The position numbers were made by a program, and so were the translations under genes. A DNA stretch of 64,000 bases, from positions 780,001 through 844,000 of the forward strand of contig JBBBDQ010000308.1 of NCBI GenBank assembly GCA_037127315.1. The letters run 5' to 3'. Position 1 is the first letter of the stretch. The number at the start of each line of letters is the position of its first letter. This DNA is from Ascarosepion bandense (taxonomy: Eukaryota > Mollusca > Cephalopoda > Sepiida > Sepiidae). The notes under the pieces were generated by a model. It was not told the DNA's origin and did not search any database. It worked only from the letters and a program-made list of their open reading frames with translations. Shown here piece after piece: positions 39,453 through 53,837 of this stretch.

Positions 39453-42400
39453 AGTCATTCGCAGACAGATCTGTTTAGCTGTATCACAGCTCATCAGTAC
39501 GGTTAGACTCCGATTGCTTTTTAATCCAGGATTGAAACCAGACCGAAGTGGCGTCAGTCGGCGATTCTACCTCTGGGCTATGGGCGCTCGATAGAAGAAG
39601 GCAGACTTTTTAGCATGTATATTATCATTATACTAGCCAGTGTGCTCCAATTCATTACTGAATGAGCGATGCGTACATGCCAGGGTAGCTACTGTTTTTT
39701 CAATGTCTACCATTGTTCCAGAGTGCTCAATCAGGGTGTGAAAGCGCAACATAGTCATCAGCAGACAGATCTGTTTCGCTGTATCACAGCTCATCAGTAC
39801 GTTTAGACTCCGATTGCTTTTTAACCCAGGATTGAAACCCGACCGAAGTGGCGTCAGTCGGCGATTCTACCTATGGGCTATGGGCGCTCGGTAGAAGAAG
39901 GAAGATTTTTAGCATGTATATTATCATTATACACGTTCAATAGCCAGAGTGCTTTAATTCATTACTGAATGAGCGACGCGTACATATATATATAGTCATC
40001 CGCAGACAGAACAGTTTTGCTGAAGTTTTAATAATAAATTTGTATTTTAGTCGCAAATTGTTGTATTTCTTGGTCAATTAATATTCACCAACGTCATCAT
40101 TTGGCGATATGTTGACCGAAAGGGACCTTTTTATAAAAAAAATACCTTCCAGCCTTATAAATAAATGTATGAGTTGTTTAGGACATGTGTTTTGGTGGAA
40201 TGGATATCAGCCAGGAGTTAAATTCGGAAAGCTGAGTTCGAATTCTTGTTTAATTCGTTTTGTTCACTTACGCAGAAATACTCTTGGGAAAGGCACTAAT
40301 TTATTTGTTTAAACATTATTAATTATTTGAGTAGATTCGCTGTTTTTTTTTTAATTTTTTATTTTTTTTTTTAATTTATTTAAGCAGTTTACATCTACGG
40401 ATGTGCGTTGTGGTACAGTAGATATCGGCTCAGAACGAGAAATCAGGGAGCCGAATTCGAATTCCAGCTCCATTGTATTCACTTACGCGCAAATACCCTT
40501 GGGAAAGGTATTAATCCGTCTCTTCCTTCCAGTTATGGGTTAAATAGCAGGACAGATTGGGTTCTATAGCCTTCGTCGGCAACCAGTCTACCGCAGAAAG
40601 CAATGGCAACCTACTGCGGGATAATCTTCTGCCCAGTCAGTCATGTCTCTTTCGAGACATGATCGCCCAAGCGTGTATCACGTATGGCACTTAACTGACT
40701 GACATCTACTTGCTTGAATAATCGAGAAATCTTGCATCTTCTGGAACAAGATTTCTCGATTATTCAGATTATTGAAATAGTTAAATGTTACCCCCTCTTC
40801 TACTCTACTAGTTACTTTTCTCGCAATTCCTGTTTGTGGCACTCAATACTCTTTGCTTTCTTCTCTGATAGCTACAATCTCGAAAAGTTTAAATGCACCG
40901 TCAATTATGATCTTCTATCTCCTTGTTTTCTATTTTTCTCTTATCCTTTCTTTGACATCGCATATAACTTGTTTTTTCTCTAACTGTAAACCCCTGCGCA
41001 CCTGTGGCGGTCCTAACTTAATTGGGGCAAAATGATTAAAAATAAACGTAATAACAATAAATAATGATTAAAAAGTTAATAAACAACACTACAAAATAGC
41101 TTCTATTAACCGAATTCGTATCCACAATTATTCCTATTCAGTATCATCTAGAATAATTTAAAACATAACGACTAACCCTACCTAATAACCTTTAGAATAA
41201 TACAATAGACCTTAGTACTCATAATGCACCATTGACTAGCATATATAAATAGTCGAGTAAAAACACATAACATGAAGACTGAATTCACGCATGCAACAGA
41301 CTGACCCTGCTAGGTGTTGACATCAGTGTCCATTTTTATATTACATCTGATATTGAGCACTTTTACCAATAAATATAGCTTACCTTAAAATTATATATAT
41401 AATCATCCGCAAACAGATCTGTTTCGCTATATCTCAGCTCATCAGTACGGTTAGATATCCAATTGCTTCTTAGCCAGGATTGAAATCCGACCGAATTGAC
41501 ATCAGTCGGCGATTCTACCTCTGAGCTATGGGCGCACGGTAGAGGAAGGCGGACTTTAGCGTATTATGTACAGTGTAAACACGCGCCAGTAGCCGGGAGT
41601 GTTCAAGTTCATTACTGAATGGACGATGCGTAAATGCATGAGTAACTACTGTTTAGTCAAAGTTTACCGTTCCTCTATAGTGCTCAATCGGGGTAGTACC
41701 ACAAAATGTATTCATATTAGATCAGGCGAAGCGGCGATCTTGTCTCTTTTCTCCAGTCTGCCTCTGTCCACTGCTCTGCTCCGGTCTCTCTCTTGACTGC
41801 GTTATCTCTCTGGTTTCCCCGGTCTCCTGTCTGTTTCTTTTGCCGTCGAATTCACCCGTGTGTCATATGTCCGCCGAGCCTCTCCGGCCTGCACACACTG
41901 TCATCTGGTCTGCCGTCGTTCTCTGCGCACTCTCTGCACTTTGCCGTTCTCTTTTCTGCCCAAGAGCTGGGAGGTCGGACAAGATGTGCTCTGAGAATGC
42001 CAGCGTACCCTAAACAACCAATCAGGTCTTTCTCTGCAACTGTCCAAATACAGGAAAGTTTCTCCTCCCTCCTTGGAATTCTAACTGAGCTCTCTCTTTT
42101 TGGTCACCTGAGCAAACCCGTCACCTTCCTGATTTGTGTGAGTGCCTCTCAACATCACTACCCGATGAGTATGGTACGTCCTTCCTTGAAATTCCTCTTG
42201 GCCATCTTCTCTTTGGTCATCTGACCAAACCTGTCCCGTCTATCCCATACGGCCAAATTTTAATTGTCGCTCCAAAATTCACTCTTATTGTGCCTTTGTG
42301 TATAGTAATAAAAAAATCTTTTGACAACTCCAAAATTAAATACTTTAATGCTTTAGCAGAAAGTATAATCAACACGAGTTTAGAATACCCTGTTAGAAAC

Positions 42401-43182
42401 AAAGTAGGCAGAACTAAGCAAAATTATGTAAAAGTAATATTATTTGGTTTAACTCACCCTTCATCCGTAATGTCCAAACAACCATTTGAAAATTCTTCCC
42501 AAATTTAATTCACAAATTCATTTCTACCATTCACCCACACTAAAAAGATTTTCAACAAAAACAATGTCAAAGTTAGTTATTGTTGCGTTAAGAAGATAGA
42601 TAAATATATTTCACAATATAATAATGATATCAAATAAGTACTTGGCCCACCTGAATAATATCAGTTACCCTATGACTAATAGTAGTGACCCTGCTAAAAA
42701 TAATTGCAACTTCTGAAAATATAAGACCTGCCCATTGAACGAAAAATGTATTTCCGAAGGTATTATTTATAGAACTCGCATCCATTTGGATGATGATCTT
42801 AAATTCTATTTTGGAGCAACTACTAACATGTGGAAATATTGTTTCAATAACCATATGTTGTCTTTAAACAAAAGTAAAAACAAAAAAAAAACAAAAAGAC
42901 TGCTTTATCCATATATTATTGTAAATTAAAAAGCAACAACCCAATTATTGCCTGGAATATCGTCGCTAAGATCAACTCTTGTGATGGAAAGAGACAGATG
43001 TTTATGCCTTTCAGAAAAATTTGTCATCTTAAAACTTATAAATAACTCCAATCTACTTAATAAAAAAGTGAATTAATGACCACATGCTGTCATAAAAAAT
43101 ATTTACTTAAATTCTTAGCTCCTGATTGATACAGATTCTTCTCTACATTTGTCTCTTTCCTTCTCACTATCTTAATTTCCCC

Positions 43183-43232
<50 letters not shown>

Positions 43233-43625
43233 ATTACTATTAATGATTACGAATTACGCGCCTTTGTATTCATCTCCATGCATTTTGATAATATTTTTTA
43301 ATTTAAAATTTAATTTTAATTTTTAATTTTTATCTTTATTTAAATTTTGTCTATTTAAATTTTAATCTTGATAAATTAAAAAATAGTACGCTAATATTAT
43401 AAGATTTAACTCCCATGAACATTGAGTAAACTTAAATTCAAACCTCTTAAACTGTCAGTTCATAATACGCAGCTAATGATTGCATAATGCATAAAATTTA
43501 GAGTCGTGCCAATGACATAAAATATATATATTTATTAATATACATAATTAATAGCTCTGTTTATACTACATTGAGCACTGTTTTATTAACACATTAATAA
43601 TATTTTTATACATGTGTGCATTCCC

Positions 43626-43686
<61 letters not shown>

Positions 43687-44304
43687 TGAGAGAGAGAGAG
43701 AGAGAGAGAGAGATTAAATAAATTCCAAACATTGTATCTGCTTATTTTTAATAAATTTTCCTCTTATTCAAATTTTCCCCTCTATTTTTTTCAAATATTC
43801 CTTTAAATATCTATTCGAGCATCACTGATAATTTTTCGGTAGACGTTGCCTGTTTTAGCAAAATGTCTCATATTGTAAATGTCTTTTCTATTTTGGAATA
43901 TAAATTCTTAAAATCTATTCTTCTTTCAGATAAAGCCATCGATTTTCGGGTGAGTTTGTTTTATTTCTTTAATTTTAATTTTATGATCATCTCATCTACA
44001 TTGTATGTTTATTGCGAAGATAGCAACATGTATATTACTGAACATTATTTAAATTTTACTTATAAATATTGCGTATTAGAAATTAGCTCTACATTTTAAC
44101 GTCTCCAAAACAAAACTGCTTCCATTTAATCACTACAGAGAGCCTTTTTCTGCCTACCATCAGAATGACTGATGCTGAACTTCAGGAGAGCAACGCACTG
44201 TGCTTTCTTGACTTCACACTTTCCACTGATTGGAGGTGGAACGACTACGTTGAACCAATACCTGTATCTACTGCAACGAAAGTCGGATCATCTGTGCCGT
44301 GTTG

Positions 44305-44347
<43 letters not shown>

Positions 44348-47300
44348 ACCATAGGCACAGCTTACACTAGACGCTTGGAGAGCAACTCACTATGCCTTCT
44401 TGGCCTCATATTTTCAACTGACTTGAAGTAGAGTGACTACAATGAATCAATAGCTGCATCTATTGTAAAGAAAGTCGGGTCACTGTGTCGTGTTGCCTGC
44501 CTGCCTACCATAGGCACAGCTACACTAGACTCCTGGAGAGCAACTCACTATGCCTTCTTGGCCTCACATTTTCAACTGACTTGAAGTAGAGTGACTACAA
44601 TGAATCAATAGCTGGCATCTAAGCTTGTAAGGAAAGTCGGGTCACTGTGTCGTGTTGCCTGCCTGCCTACCATAGGCACAGCTTACACTAGACTCCTGGA
44701 GAGCAACTCCACTTATGCCTCTTTGGCCTCACATTTTCAACTGACTTGAAGTAGAGTGACTACAATGAATCAATAGCTGCATCTATTGTAAGGAAAGCTT
44801 GAATACTGTGTCGTGTTGCTCTGCCTGCCTACCACATAGGCACAGCTTACACTAGACTCCTAGAGAGCAACTCACTATGCCTTCTTGGCCTCACATTTTC
44901 AACTGACTTGAAGTAGAGTGACTACAATGAATCAATAGCTGCATCTATTGTAAGGAAAGTCGGGTCACTGTGTCGTGTTGCCTGCCTGCCTACCATAGGC
45001 ACAGCTTAGTACTAGACTCCTGGAGAGCAACTCACTATGCCTTCTTTGCCTCACATTTTCAACTGACTTGAAGTAGAGGACTGATAATGAATCAATAGCT
45101 GCATCTATTGTAAGGAAAGTCGGGTCACTGTGTCGTGTTGCCTGCCTGCCTACCATAGGCACAGCTTACAATTAGACTCCTAGAGAGCAACTCACTATGC
45201 CTTCTTGGCCTCACATTTTCAACTGACTTGAAGTAGAGTGACTACAATGAATCAATAGCTGCATCTATTGTAAGGAAAGTCGGGTCACTGTGTCGTGTTG
45301 CCTGCCTGCCTACCATAGGCACAGCTTACACTAGACTCCTGGAGAGCAACTCACTATGCCTTCTTGGCCTCACATTTTCAACTGACTTGAAGTAGAGTGA
45401 CTACAATGAATCAATAGCTGCATCTATTGTAAGGAAAGTCGGGTCACTGTGTCGTGTTGCCTGCCTGCCTACCATATGGGCACAGCTTACACTAGACTCT
45501 TGGAGAGCAACTCACTATGCCTTCTTGGCCTCACATTTTCAACTGACTTGAAGTAGAGTGACTACAATGAATCAATAGCTGCATCTATTGTAAAGAAAGT
45601 CGGGTCACTGTGTCGTGTTGCCTGCCTGCCTACCATAGGCACAGCTATACGGCTAGACTCCTGAGAGCAACTCACTATGCCTTCTTGGCCTCACATTTTC
45701 AACTGACTTGAAGTAGAGTGACTACAATGAATCAATAGCTGCATCTATTGTAAGGAAAGTCGGGTCACTGTGTCGTGTTGCCTGCCTGCCTACCATAGGC
45801 ATGGCCATACTAGACTCCTGGAGAGCAACTCACTATGCCTTCTTTGCCTCACATTTTCAACTGACTTGAAGTAGAGTGACTACAATGAATCAATAGCTGC
45901 ATCTATTGTAAGGAAAAGTCGGGTCACTGTGTCGTGTTGCCTGCCTGCCTACCATAGGCCAGCTTACACTAGACTCCTGGAGAGCAACTCACTGGTGCCT
46001 TCTGGCCTCACATTTTCAACTGACTTGAAGTAGAGTGACTACAATGAATCAATAGCTGCATCTATTGTAAGGAAAGCTGGGTCACTGTGTCGTGTTGCCT
46101 GCCTGCCTACCATAGGCACAGCTTACACTAGACTCTTGGAGAGCAACTCACTATGCCTTCTTGGCCTCACATTTTCAACTGACTTGAAGTAGAGTGACTA
46201 CAATGAATCATGGCTGCATCTATTGTAAAGAAAGTCGGGTCACTGTGTCGTGTTGCCTGCCTGCCTACCATAGGCACAGCTTACACTAGACTCTGAGCAA
46301 CTCACTATGCCTTCTTGGCCTCACATTTTCAACTGACTTGAAGTAGAGTGACTACAATGAATCAATAGCTGCATCTATTGTAAGGAAAGTTTGGTCACTG
46401 TGCCGTGTTGCCTGCCTGCCTACCATAGGCACAGCTTACACTAGACTGAGAGCAACTCACTATGCCTTCTTTGCCTCACATTTTCAACTGACTTTCATGC
46501 AGAGTGATTACAATGAATCAATAGCTGCATCTATTGTAAGGAAAGTCGGTCACTGTGTCGTGTTGCCTGCCTGCCTACCATAGGCACAGCTTACACTAGA
46601 CTCCTAGAGAGCAACTCAATATGCCTTCTTGGCCTCACATTTTCAGCTGACTTGAAGTAGAGTGACTACAATGAATCAATAGCTGCATCTATTGTAAGGA
46701 AAGTCGGGTCACTGTGTCGTGTTGCCTGCCTGCCTACCATAGGCACAGCTTACACTAGACTCCTGGAGAGCAACTCACTATGCCTTCTTGGCCTCACATT
46801 TTCAACTGACTTGAAGTAGAGTGACTACAATGAATCAATAGCTGCATCTATTGTAAGGAAAGTCGGGTCACTGTGTCGTGTTGCCTGCCTGCCTACCATA
46901 GGCACAGCTTACACTAGACTCTTGGAGAGCAACTCACTATGCCTTCTTGGCCTCACATTTTCAACTGACTTGAAGTAGAGTGACTACAATGAATCAATAG
47001 CTGCATCTATTGTAAAGAAAGTCGGGTCACTGTGTCGTGTTGCCTGCCTGCCTACCATAGGCACAGCTTACACTAGACTCCTGGAGAGCAACTCACTATG
47101 CCTTCTTGGCCTCACATTTTCAACTGACTTGAAGTAGAGTGACTACAATGAATCAATAGCTGCATCTATTGTAAGGAAAGTCGGGTCACTGTGTCGTGTT
47201 GCCTGCCTGCCTACCATAGGCACAGCTTACACTAGACTCCTGGAGAGCAACTCACTATGCCTTCTTTGCCTCACATTTTCAACTGACTTGAAGTAGAGTG

Positions 47301-50300
47301 ACTACAATGAATCAATAGCTGCATCTATTGTAAGGAAAGTCGGGTCACTGTGTCGTGTTGCCTGCCTGCCTACCATAGGCACAGCTTACACTAGACTCCT
47401 AGAGAGCAACTCACTATGCCTTCTTGGCCTCACATTTTCAACTGACTTGAAGTAGAGTGATCATACTGAATCAATAGCTGCATCTATTGTAAGGAAAGTC
47501 GGGTCACTGTGTCGTGTTGCCTGCCTGCCTACCATAGGCACAGCTTACACTAGACTCCTGGAGAGCAACTCACTATGCCTTCTTGCCCTACATTTTCAAC
47601 TGACTTGAAGTAGAGTGATCACAATGAATCAATAGCTGCATCTATTGTAAGGAAAGTCGGGTCACTGTGTCGTGTTGCCTGCCTGCCTACCATAGGCACA
47701 GCTTACACTAGACTCTTGGAGAGCAACTCACTATGCCTTCTTGGCCTCACATTTTCAACTGACTTGAAGTAGAGTGACTACAATGAATCAATAGTTGCAT
47801 CTATTGTAAAGAAAGCTTGGTCACTGTGTCGTGTTGCCTGCCTGCCTACCATAGGCACAGCTTACACTAGACTCCTGGAGAGCAACTCACTATGCCTTCT
47901 TGGCCTCACATTTTCAACTGACTTGAAGTAGAGTGACTACAATGAATCAATAGCTGCATCTATTGTAAGGAAAGTCGGGTCACTGTGTCGTGTTGCCTGC
48001 CTGCCTACCATAGGCACAGCTTACACTAGACTCCTGGAGAGCAACTCACTATGCCTTCTTTGCCTCACATTTTCAACTGACTTGAAGTAGAGTGACTACA
48101 ATGAATCAATAGCTGCATCTATTGTAAGGAAAGTCGGGTCACTGTGTCGTGTTGCCTGCCTGCCTACCATAGGCACAGCTTACACCAGACCCTGGAGAGC
48201 AACTCACTATGCCTTCTTGGCCTCACATTTTCAACTGACTTGAAGTAGAGTGACTACAATGAATCAATAGCTGCATCTATTGTAAGGAAAGTCGGGTGCC
48301 TACCAATGTGTTGCTCTGCCTGCCTACCATAGGCACAGCTTACACTAGACTCTTTTGGAGAGCAACTCACTATGCCTTCTTGGCCTCACATTTTCAACTG
48401 ACTTGAAGTAGAGTGATCAGCAATGAATCAATAGCTGCATCTATTGTAAAGAAAGTCGGGTCACTGTGTCGTGTTGCCTGCCTGCCTACCATAGGCACAG
48501 CTTACACTAGACTCCTGGAGAGCAACTCACTATGCCTTTCTGGCCTCACATTTTCAACTGACTTGGAAGTAGAGTGACTACAATGAATCAATAGCTGCAT
48601 CTATTGTAAGGAAAGTCGGGTCACTGCCGTGTTGCCTGCCTGCCTACCATAGGCACAGCTTACACTAGACTCCTGGAGAGCAACTCACTATGCCTTCTTT
48701 GCCTCACATTTTCAACTGACTTGAAGTAGAGGACTACAATGAATCAATAGCTGCATCTATTAAAAGGGAAAGTCGGGTCACTGTGTCGTGTTGCCTGCCT
48801 GCCTACCATAGGCACAGCTTACACTAGACTCCTAGAGAGCAACTCAATATGCCTTCTTGGCCTCACATTTTCAGCTGACTTGAAGTAGAGTGACTACAAT
48901 GAATCAATAGCTGCATCTATTGTAAGGAAAGTCGGGTCACTGTGTCGTGTTGCCTGCCTGCCTACCATAGGCACAGCTTACACTAGACTCATGGAGAGCA
49001 ACTCACTATGCCTTCTTGGCCTCACATTTTCAACTGACTTGAAGTAGAGTGACTACAATGAATCAATAGCTGCATCTATTGTAAGGAAAGTCGGGTCACT
49101 GTGTCGTGTTGCCTGCCTGCCTACCATAGGCACAGCTTACACTAGACTCCTAGAGAGCAACTCACTATGCCTTCTTGGCCTCACATTTTCAACTGACTTG
49201 AAGTAGAGTGACTACAATGAATCAATAGCTGCATCTATTGTAAGGAAAGTCGGGTCACTGTGTCGTGTTGCCTGCCTGCCTACCATAGGCACAGCTTACA
49301 CTAGACTCCTGGAGAGCAACTCACTATGCCTTCTTGGCCTCACATTTTCAACTGACTTGAAGTAGAGTGACTACAATGAATCAATAGCTGCATCTACTGC
49401 AACAAAAGTCGGGTCACTGTGTTGTGACAAAACCTTTTTTATCGTCTGAATCCCTCTTGCACTTTTGAAAATCGCCCGTGCATGGAATACAGTTTCCGTA
49501 TTTGGTTCATAGCTCATGCTTATACATCTCGATACTTTTGACAAAATCCAAAGAAGGCTCTGTAATATAATCAAACCTAACCAGGCATCTCAATTTCACT
49601 CAATTTCTCATGGGCGTGCGATGAACTTAAGTCACTGTTGCCCCCGCCACACGTGCAACCAGACTGGCAACAAGGCCCCACCCATTTACAGTTAGATCAA
49701 TCAAATGTAGGCGACTATTCTACACTAGATGTCTGCGAACCACACCAAAATGATCACAAAAATCTTAATATTCTAAATCTAGTCCTCAAAACCACAGTTT
49801 ACTCTCGCCTCCAACAAAAATCTGGTGTAGGCGTCAAAGCTAAACTCGCAGCCGAGATTGAAAAAGACCTGCAATCCATATTAGACTGGGGTAAGAAATG
49901 GCTAGTAAATTTTAATGCTTCTAAAACGAAGCTACTGTCAATTAACCATCATCGACAATCTCACCTACCTCCCATTAGCATGGACCAGGCTTGCCTCCCA
50001 GAGAGTAAAACACTACGCCTCCTTGGTCTCACACTTTCAGCGGACCTCAAATGGAATGATTATATCGAATCCATTGCTAAATCCGCTGCTATGAAAGTCG
50101 GTTCTCTGTGTAGGGCCCGGAAGTTTTTTCCGTCTAAATCTATCCTGCACATTTACAAATCTACCATCCGCCCGTGCATTGAATACTGCTGCCATATCTG
50201 GTCGGGTGCCCCTGCTGTTCTCCTCGGGCTTCTCGATAAGGTTCAGAGGAGGGTCTGTAATGTGATAGATACCGACTTGGCAGACCGCCTGCAGTCTCTC

Positions 50301-52148
50301 TCCCACCGGCGAGACGTGGCTTCGCTGTGTCTCTTCTATAAATACTTTCACGGCTTCTGCTCCGATGAACTTAGATCACTGGTGCCTCCTAAATACGAAT
50401 TTGCACGAGATACTAGATTAGCAACTAGATCCCACCCTTTTACAGTGAAACCGATAAAATGCAGCCGTAACTTCTACTCCAACAGTTTCTTTCCTCGCAC
50501 TTCCCGACTGTGGAATTCTCTTCCAAACGATTGCTTCCCCGACGGCTACAATCTCCAGGAGTTTAAATGTAAGGTCAATAGACACCTCCTAACACACTAA
50601 CCTGCTCCCATTCTATCAAGCACTCTTCCCATCTGCCCGACACTCATCCTCGCTATCCTTACTCATCTATCACCTTTCTCCTGACATTCCCTATGTCTAT
50701 CCACTCCTTCTCTTTACCTTCCCCTATGTAGCCCCATGCGCAATAGTGGCAGTGGAATGCCTTGCTTGGGGTGAGATGATTAAAAAAAAAAAAATAAAAT
50801 AATCCCTTTCTTTCACAATTTTGATATGAAGGTGGTCAAATATTAACGCCCGTTCATAACTTCAACAGAGTTATTCATGGACACAAAGTCAATATAAATT
50901 CAAACTTTTCAGGATTTCAAAGCTACTCCTCAAGATAGTTTTCCCCTTTCATAATCGTTTACGTGATCAGAAATTCATGCATATTCTTAAATAAGACAAT
51001 TATGATAGCAAACACAGAAAGGAAACTACAACACCTGCTAGAGTAGGTAGCTGAAGAAAGCGGGAAAAAAATAAACCACAAGAAAACTGAATGCATGGTC
51101 ATCAGTAAAAAGAGGAGCCCAAAATGACAACTAAAGGCTGGGGATACTAAAATCGAGCAGTTCTTGAAATTTAAATACCAGGGTAGTGTTTTGACAGAGG
51201 ACGGTAAGTGCGACACTGAGATCCGAAGGCGAATTGACATGGTCAGGGATGCATTCCAGAAGCTGAGCAAAGTATTAAGAGACAAGAAAATTTCCGCTGT
51301 AAACAAAGAAGAGAGCACTGGATTGATACATGATGTCTGTTCTTCAATATAACAGACAATACTAGACAATCTCTTCAAAGATGAAGGAAGGACTTAAAGC
51401 AAACAAAATGTTGTTCTACAGAAGGATGCTAAGGATGCCATGGACCGAACATGTGAGCACCGACGAGGTTTTGAAGAGAATAGAAACAGAAAAAGGAAAA
51501 CCTATACTCAACATCAGGAAAAGACAGCTGAATTTCTTGGGACATATAAGTAGGAAGGACGGATTGGAGAATATGATACACACAGGTCAAACAGAGGGAA
51601 AGAAGGAAAAGCAACGAATAACATACTTGATGGGCTTGAGCAAGTGGATGGTAGAGCGATGTTTGTGTAAAGTAACAGGAGAAAGCGTGATGAGAGCTAG
51701 TAGAGATAGGGAGATGTGGAAGGGCATGATCGCCAATGTCCTGAAGGGACAAGATAATGCTTGTAAAAATTGTAGAGTATTAGACATGGTTAAATGGAAT
51801 TGTCAGAAATGCTGAACACCGAGAATTGACAAAATATATATATATATATATACTATAGTCATCCACAGACAGATCTGTTTCGCTGTATCACAGCTCATCA
51901 GTAAGGCTTAGACGCCGGTCGATTCCTAACTCCGGATTGAAACCCGACCGAATCGGAGTCAGTCGGCGATTCTACCCCTAGGCCACGAGCATCCGGTAGA
52001 AGAAGGCAGGCTTTTTAGCGCATATAAACACGCCCAATAGCTAGCGCGCTCCAATTCATTATTGAATGAGCGATGCGTATATGTCGGAGTAGCTACTGTT
52101 TACAAAGTCTCTCACTCTTCCAGAGTGCTCAATCAGGGTGTGAGAGCG

Positions 52149-52181
<33 letters not shown>

Positions 52182-53084
52182 TGTGGATACCAGCTCGGAA
52201 TCAGAAATCGGAAATCCGAGTTTAAATTTCAGTCGAATTCGTTGCATTCAAATTCCTTCGCTATGGGTTGAATAGGAGGACAGATTTGATTATATAGCCT
52301 TGGTTGGCAACCAGTCTACCGCAGAAAAAATGTCAACGTACTCACGGGAAAAACTTCAACCTACTCACTCATGTAGGCTGGAGATTTTCCCGAGAGTATG
52401 TTGACATTTTTTTTCTGCGGTAGACTCACTCATGCGGATGTGCAGTGGATATCGACTCGGAACGACAAATCGGGTAGCCGAGTTCGAATTCCAGTTGAAT
52501 TCCTTGCATTCACTTACGCACAAATACCCTTGGGAAAGGTATTAATCCATCTCTTCCCTTCATTTATGGGTTAAATAATAGGACAGATTGAGTTCTAAAG
52601 CCTTAGCTGGCAACCAGTCTACCGCAGAAAGCAATGGCAACCTACTGCGGGATAATCTTCTGCCCAGTCAGTCATGTCTCGAAAGAGACATGACTGCCCA
52701 AAGTGTGTATCACGTATGGCACTTAAATGATTGACTCACTCATGTCTCTAAACAGACATGATCGCTCAAGCCTGTATCACGTATGGCAATTAATTGACTG
52801 ATATATTTTGGATTTTACATGTTTATATATTTAGGATTTTTCATGTGCATGACTCATCTCTTTTAGAATTGTTTTATTGCGAGCTCTGAATGTTAAAGTC
52901 TGTTAACGGAATATCAGGATGTAAGTCTGCAGAATGGTGATCCTTATTGTTTATTTACTACAGCACTGGGGTATTCCACTAAGTCGTCGATTCCGATCAT
53001 TAAAACTTTGGTTTGTATTACGAACCTACGGTATTGAAGGACTACAACATTACATACGTGAGGTAAGTAATAGAAAAAAAGTTT

Positions 53085-53147
<63 letters not shown>

Positions 53148-53797
53148 GGGTACGGAGAAGAAAGCAGCTCGAAACATTTTTGATGGGCTTGAGCAAATGG
53201 ATGGCAGAGCGGGGTTTGGGAGAGATACCAAAAGGAAAAATATTAAGAGTGACAAGAGACAGGGGCAGGTGGAAGTCCATGATCGCCAACTCCATGAAGG
53301 GACACGGCACATGAAGAGGAATGAATGGCGAAACGGGATCTGGGGGAGAGATACCAAGAGGAAAAATATTAAGAGTGAAAAGGGACAGGGGCAAGTGGAG
53401 GTCCATGATGGCCTACGTCCTTAAAGGGATACAGCACATGAAAAAGAAGAAAAAATTAGGAAGTTTCATCCCAGGTTTGGCTTAAATATATCCTATTAAG
53501 CAAGGTTACTAAAACTATTTAACTCTTCAGGGCATGGTGTCAATGTTTTTTAAAAAACGTTTTACTTAAAATTTAAAATCCACCATTCTTAAGATAACGA
53601 TTATCCAGCAAGGTAAAACAGGTAAAAAATATATATACAGGAGAAAGCAGTGCGAGACATACTTGATGGGCTTGAGCAGACAGGGTTTGGGAGAAATACC
53701 AAGAGAAGACATATTAAGAATAACAAGGGACAGGGGCAAGTGGAAGTCTATGATTGCTTACGTCCTGAAGAGACGCGGCACATAAAGAAGAATTCTG

Positions 53798-53837
<40 letters not shown>

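Noticed and set aside
39450..40012. SINE2 box A/B read as a functional tRNA gene
   Set aside because: Only promoter-like boxes remain; there is no cloverleaf with paired acceptor arms, and several similar copies share long non-tRNA sequence.
41793..42224. A 143-codon frame
   Set aside because: Low A/G content of the strand explains the openness; composition is biased and no domain is visible.
44165..44431. A poly-CLPA frame ([12 protein letters not shown]) at the start of the satellite
   Set aside because: It reads (CCTG)n within a LINE-derived repeat; not a metallothionein or other Cys-rich gene.
52934..53146. Reading exon 10 as a 70-codon ORF starting at an ATG in the intron
   Set aside because: The first residues come from the acceptor region, and the end reads through the donor into a TTC/TTA microsatellite; the spliced exon is 52964-53062.
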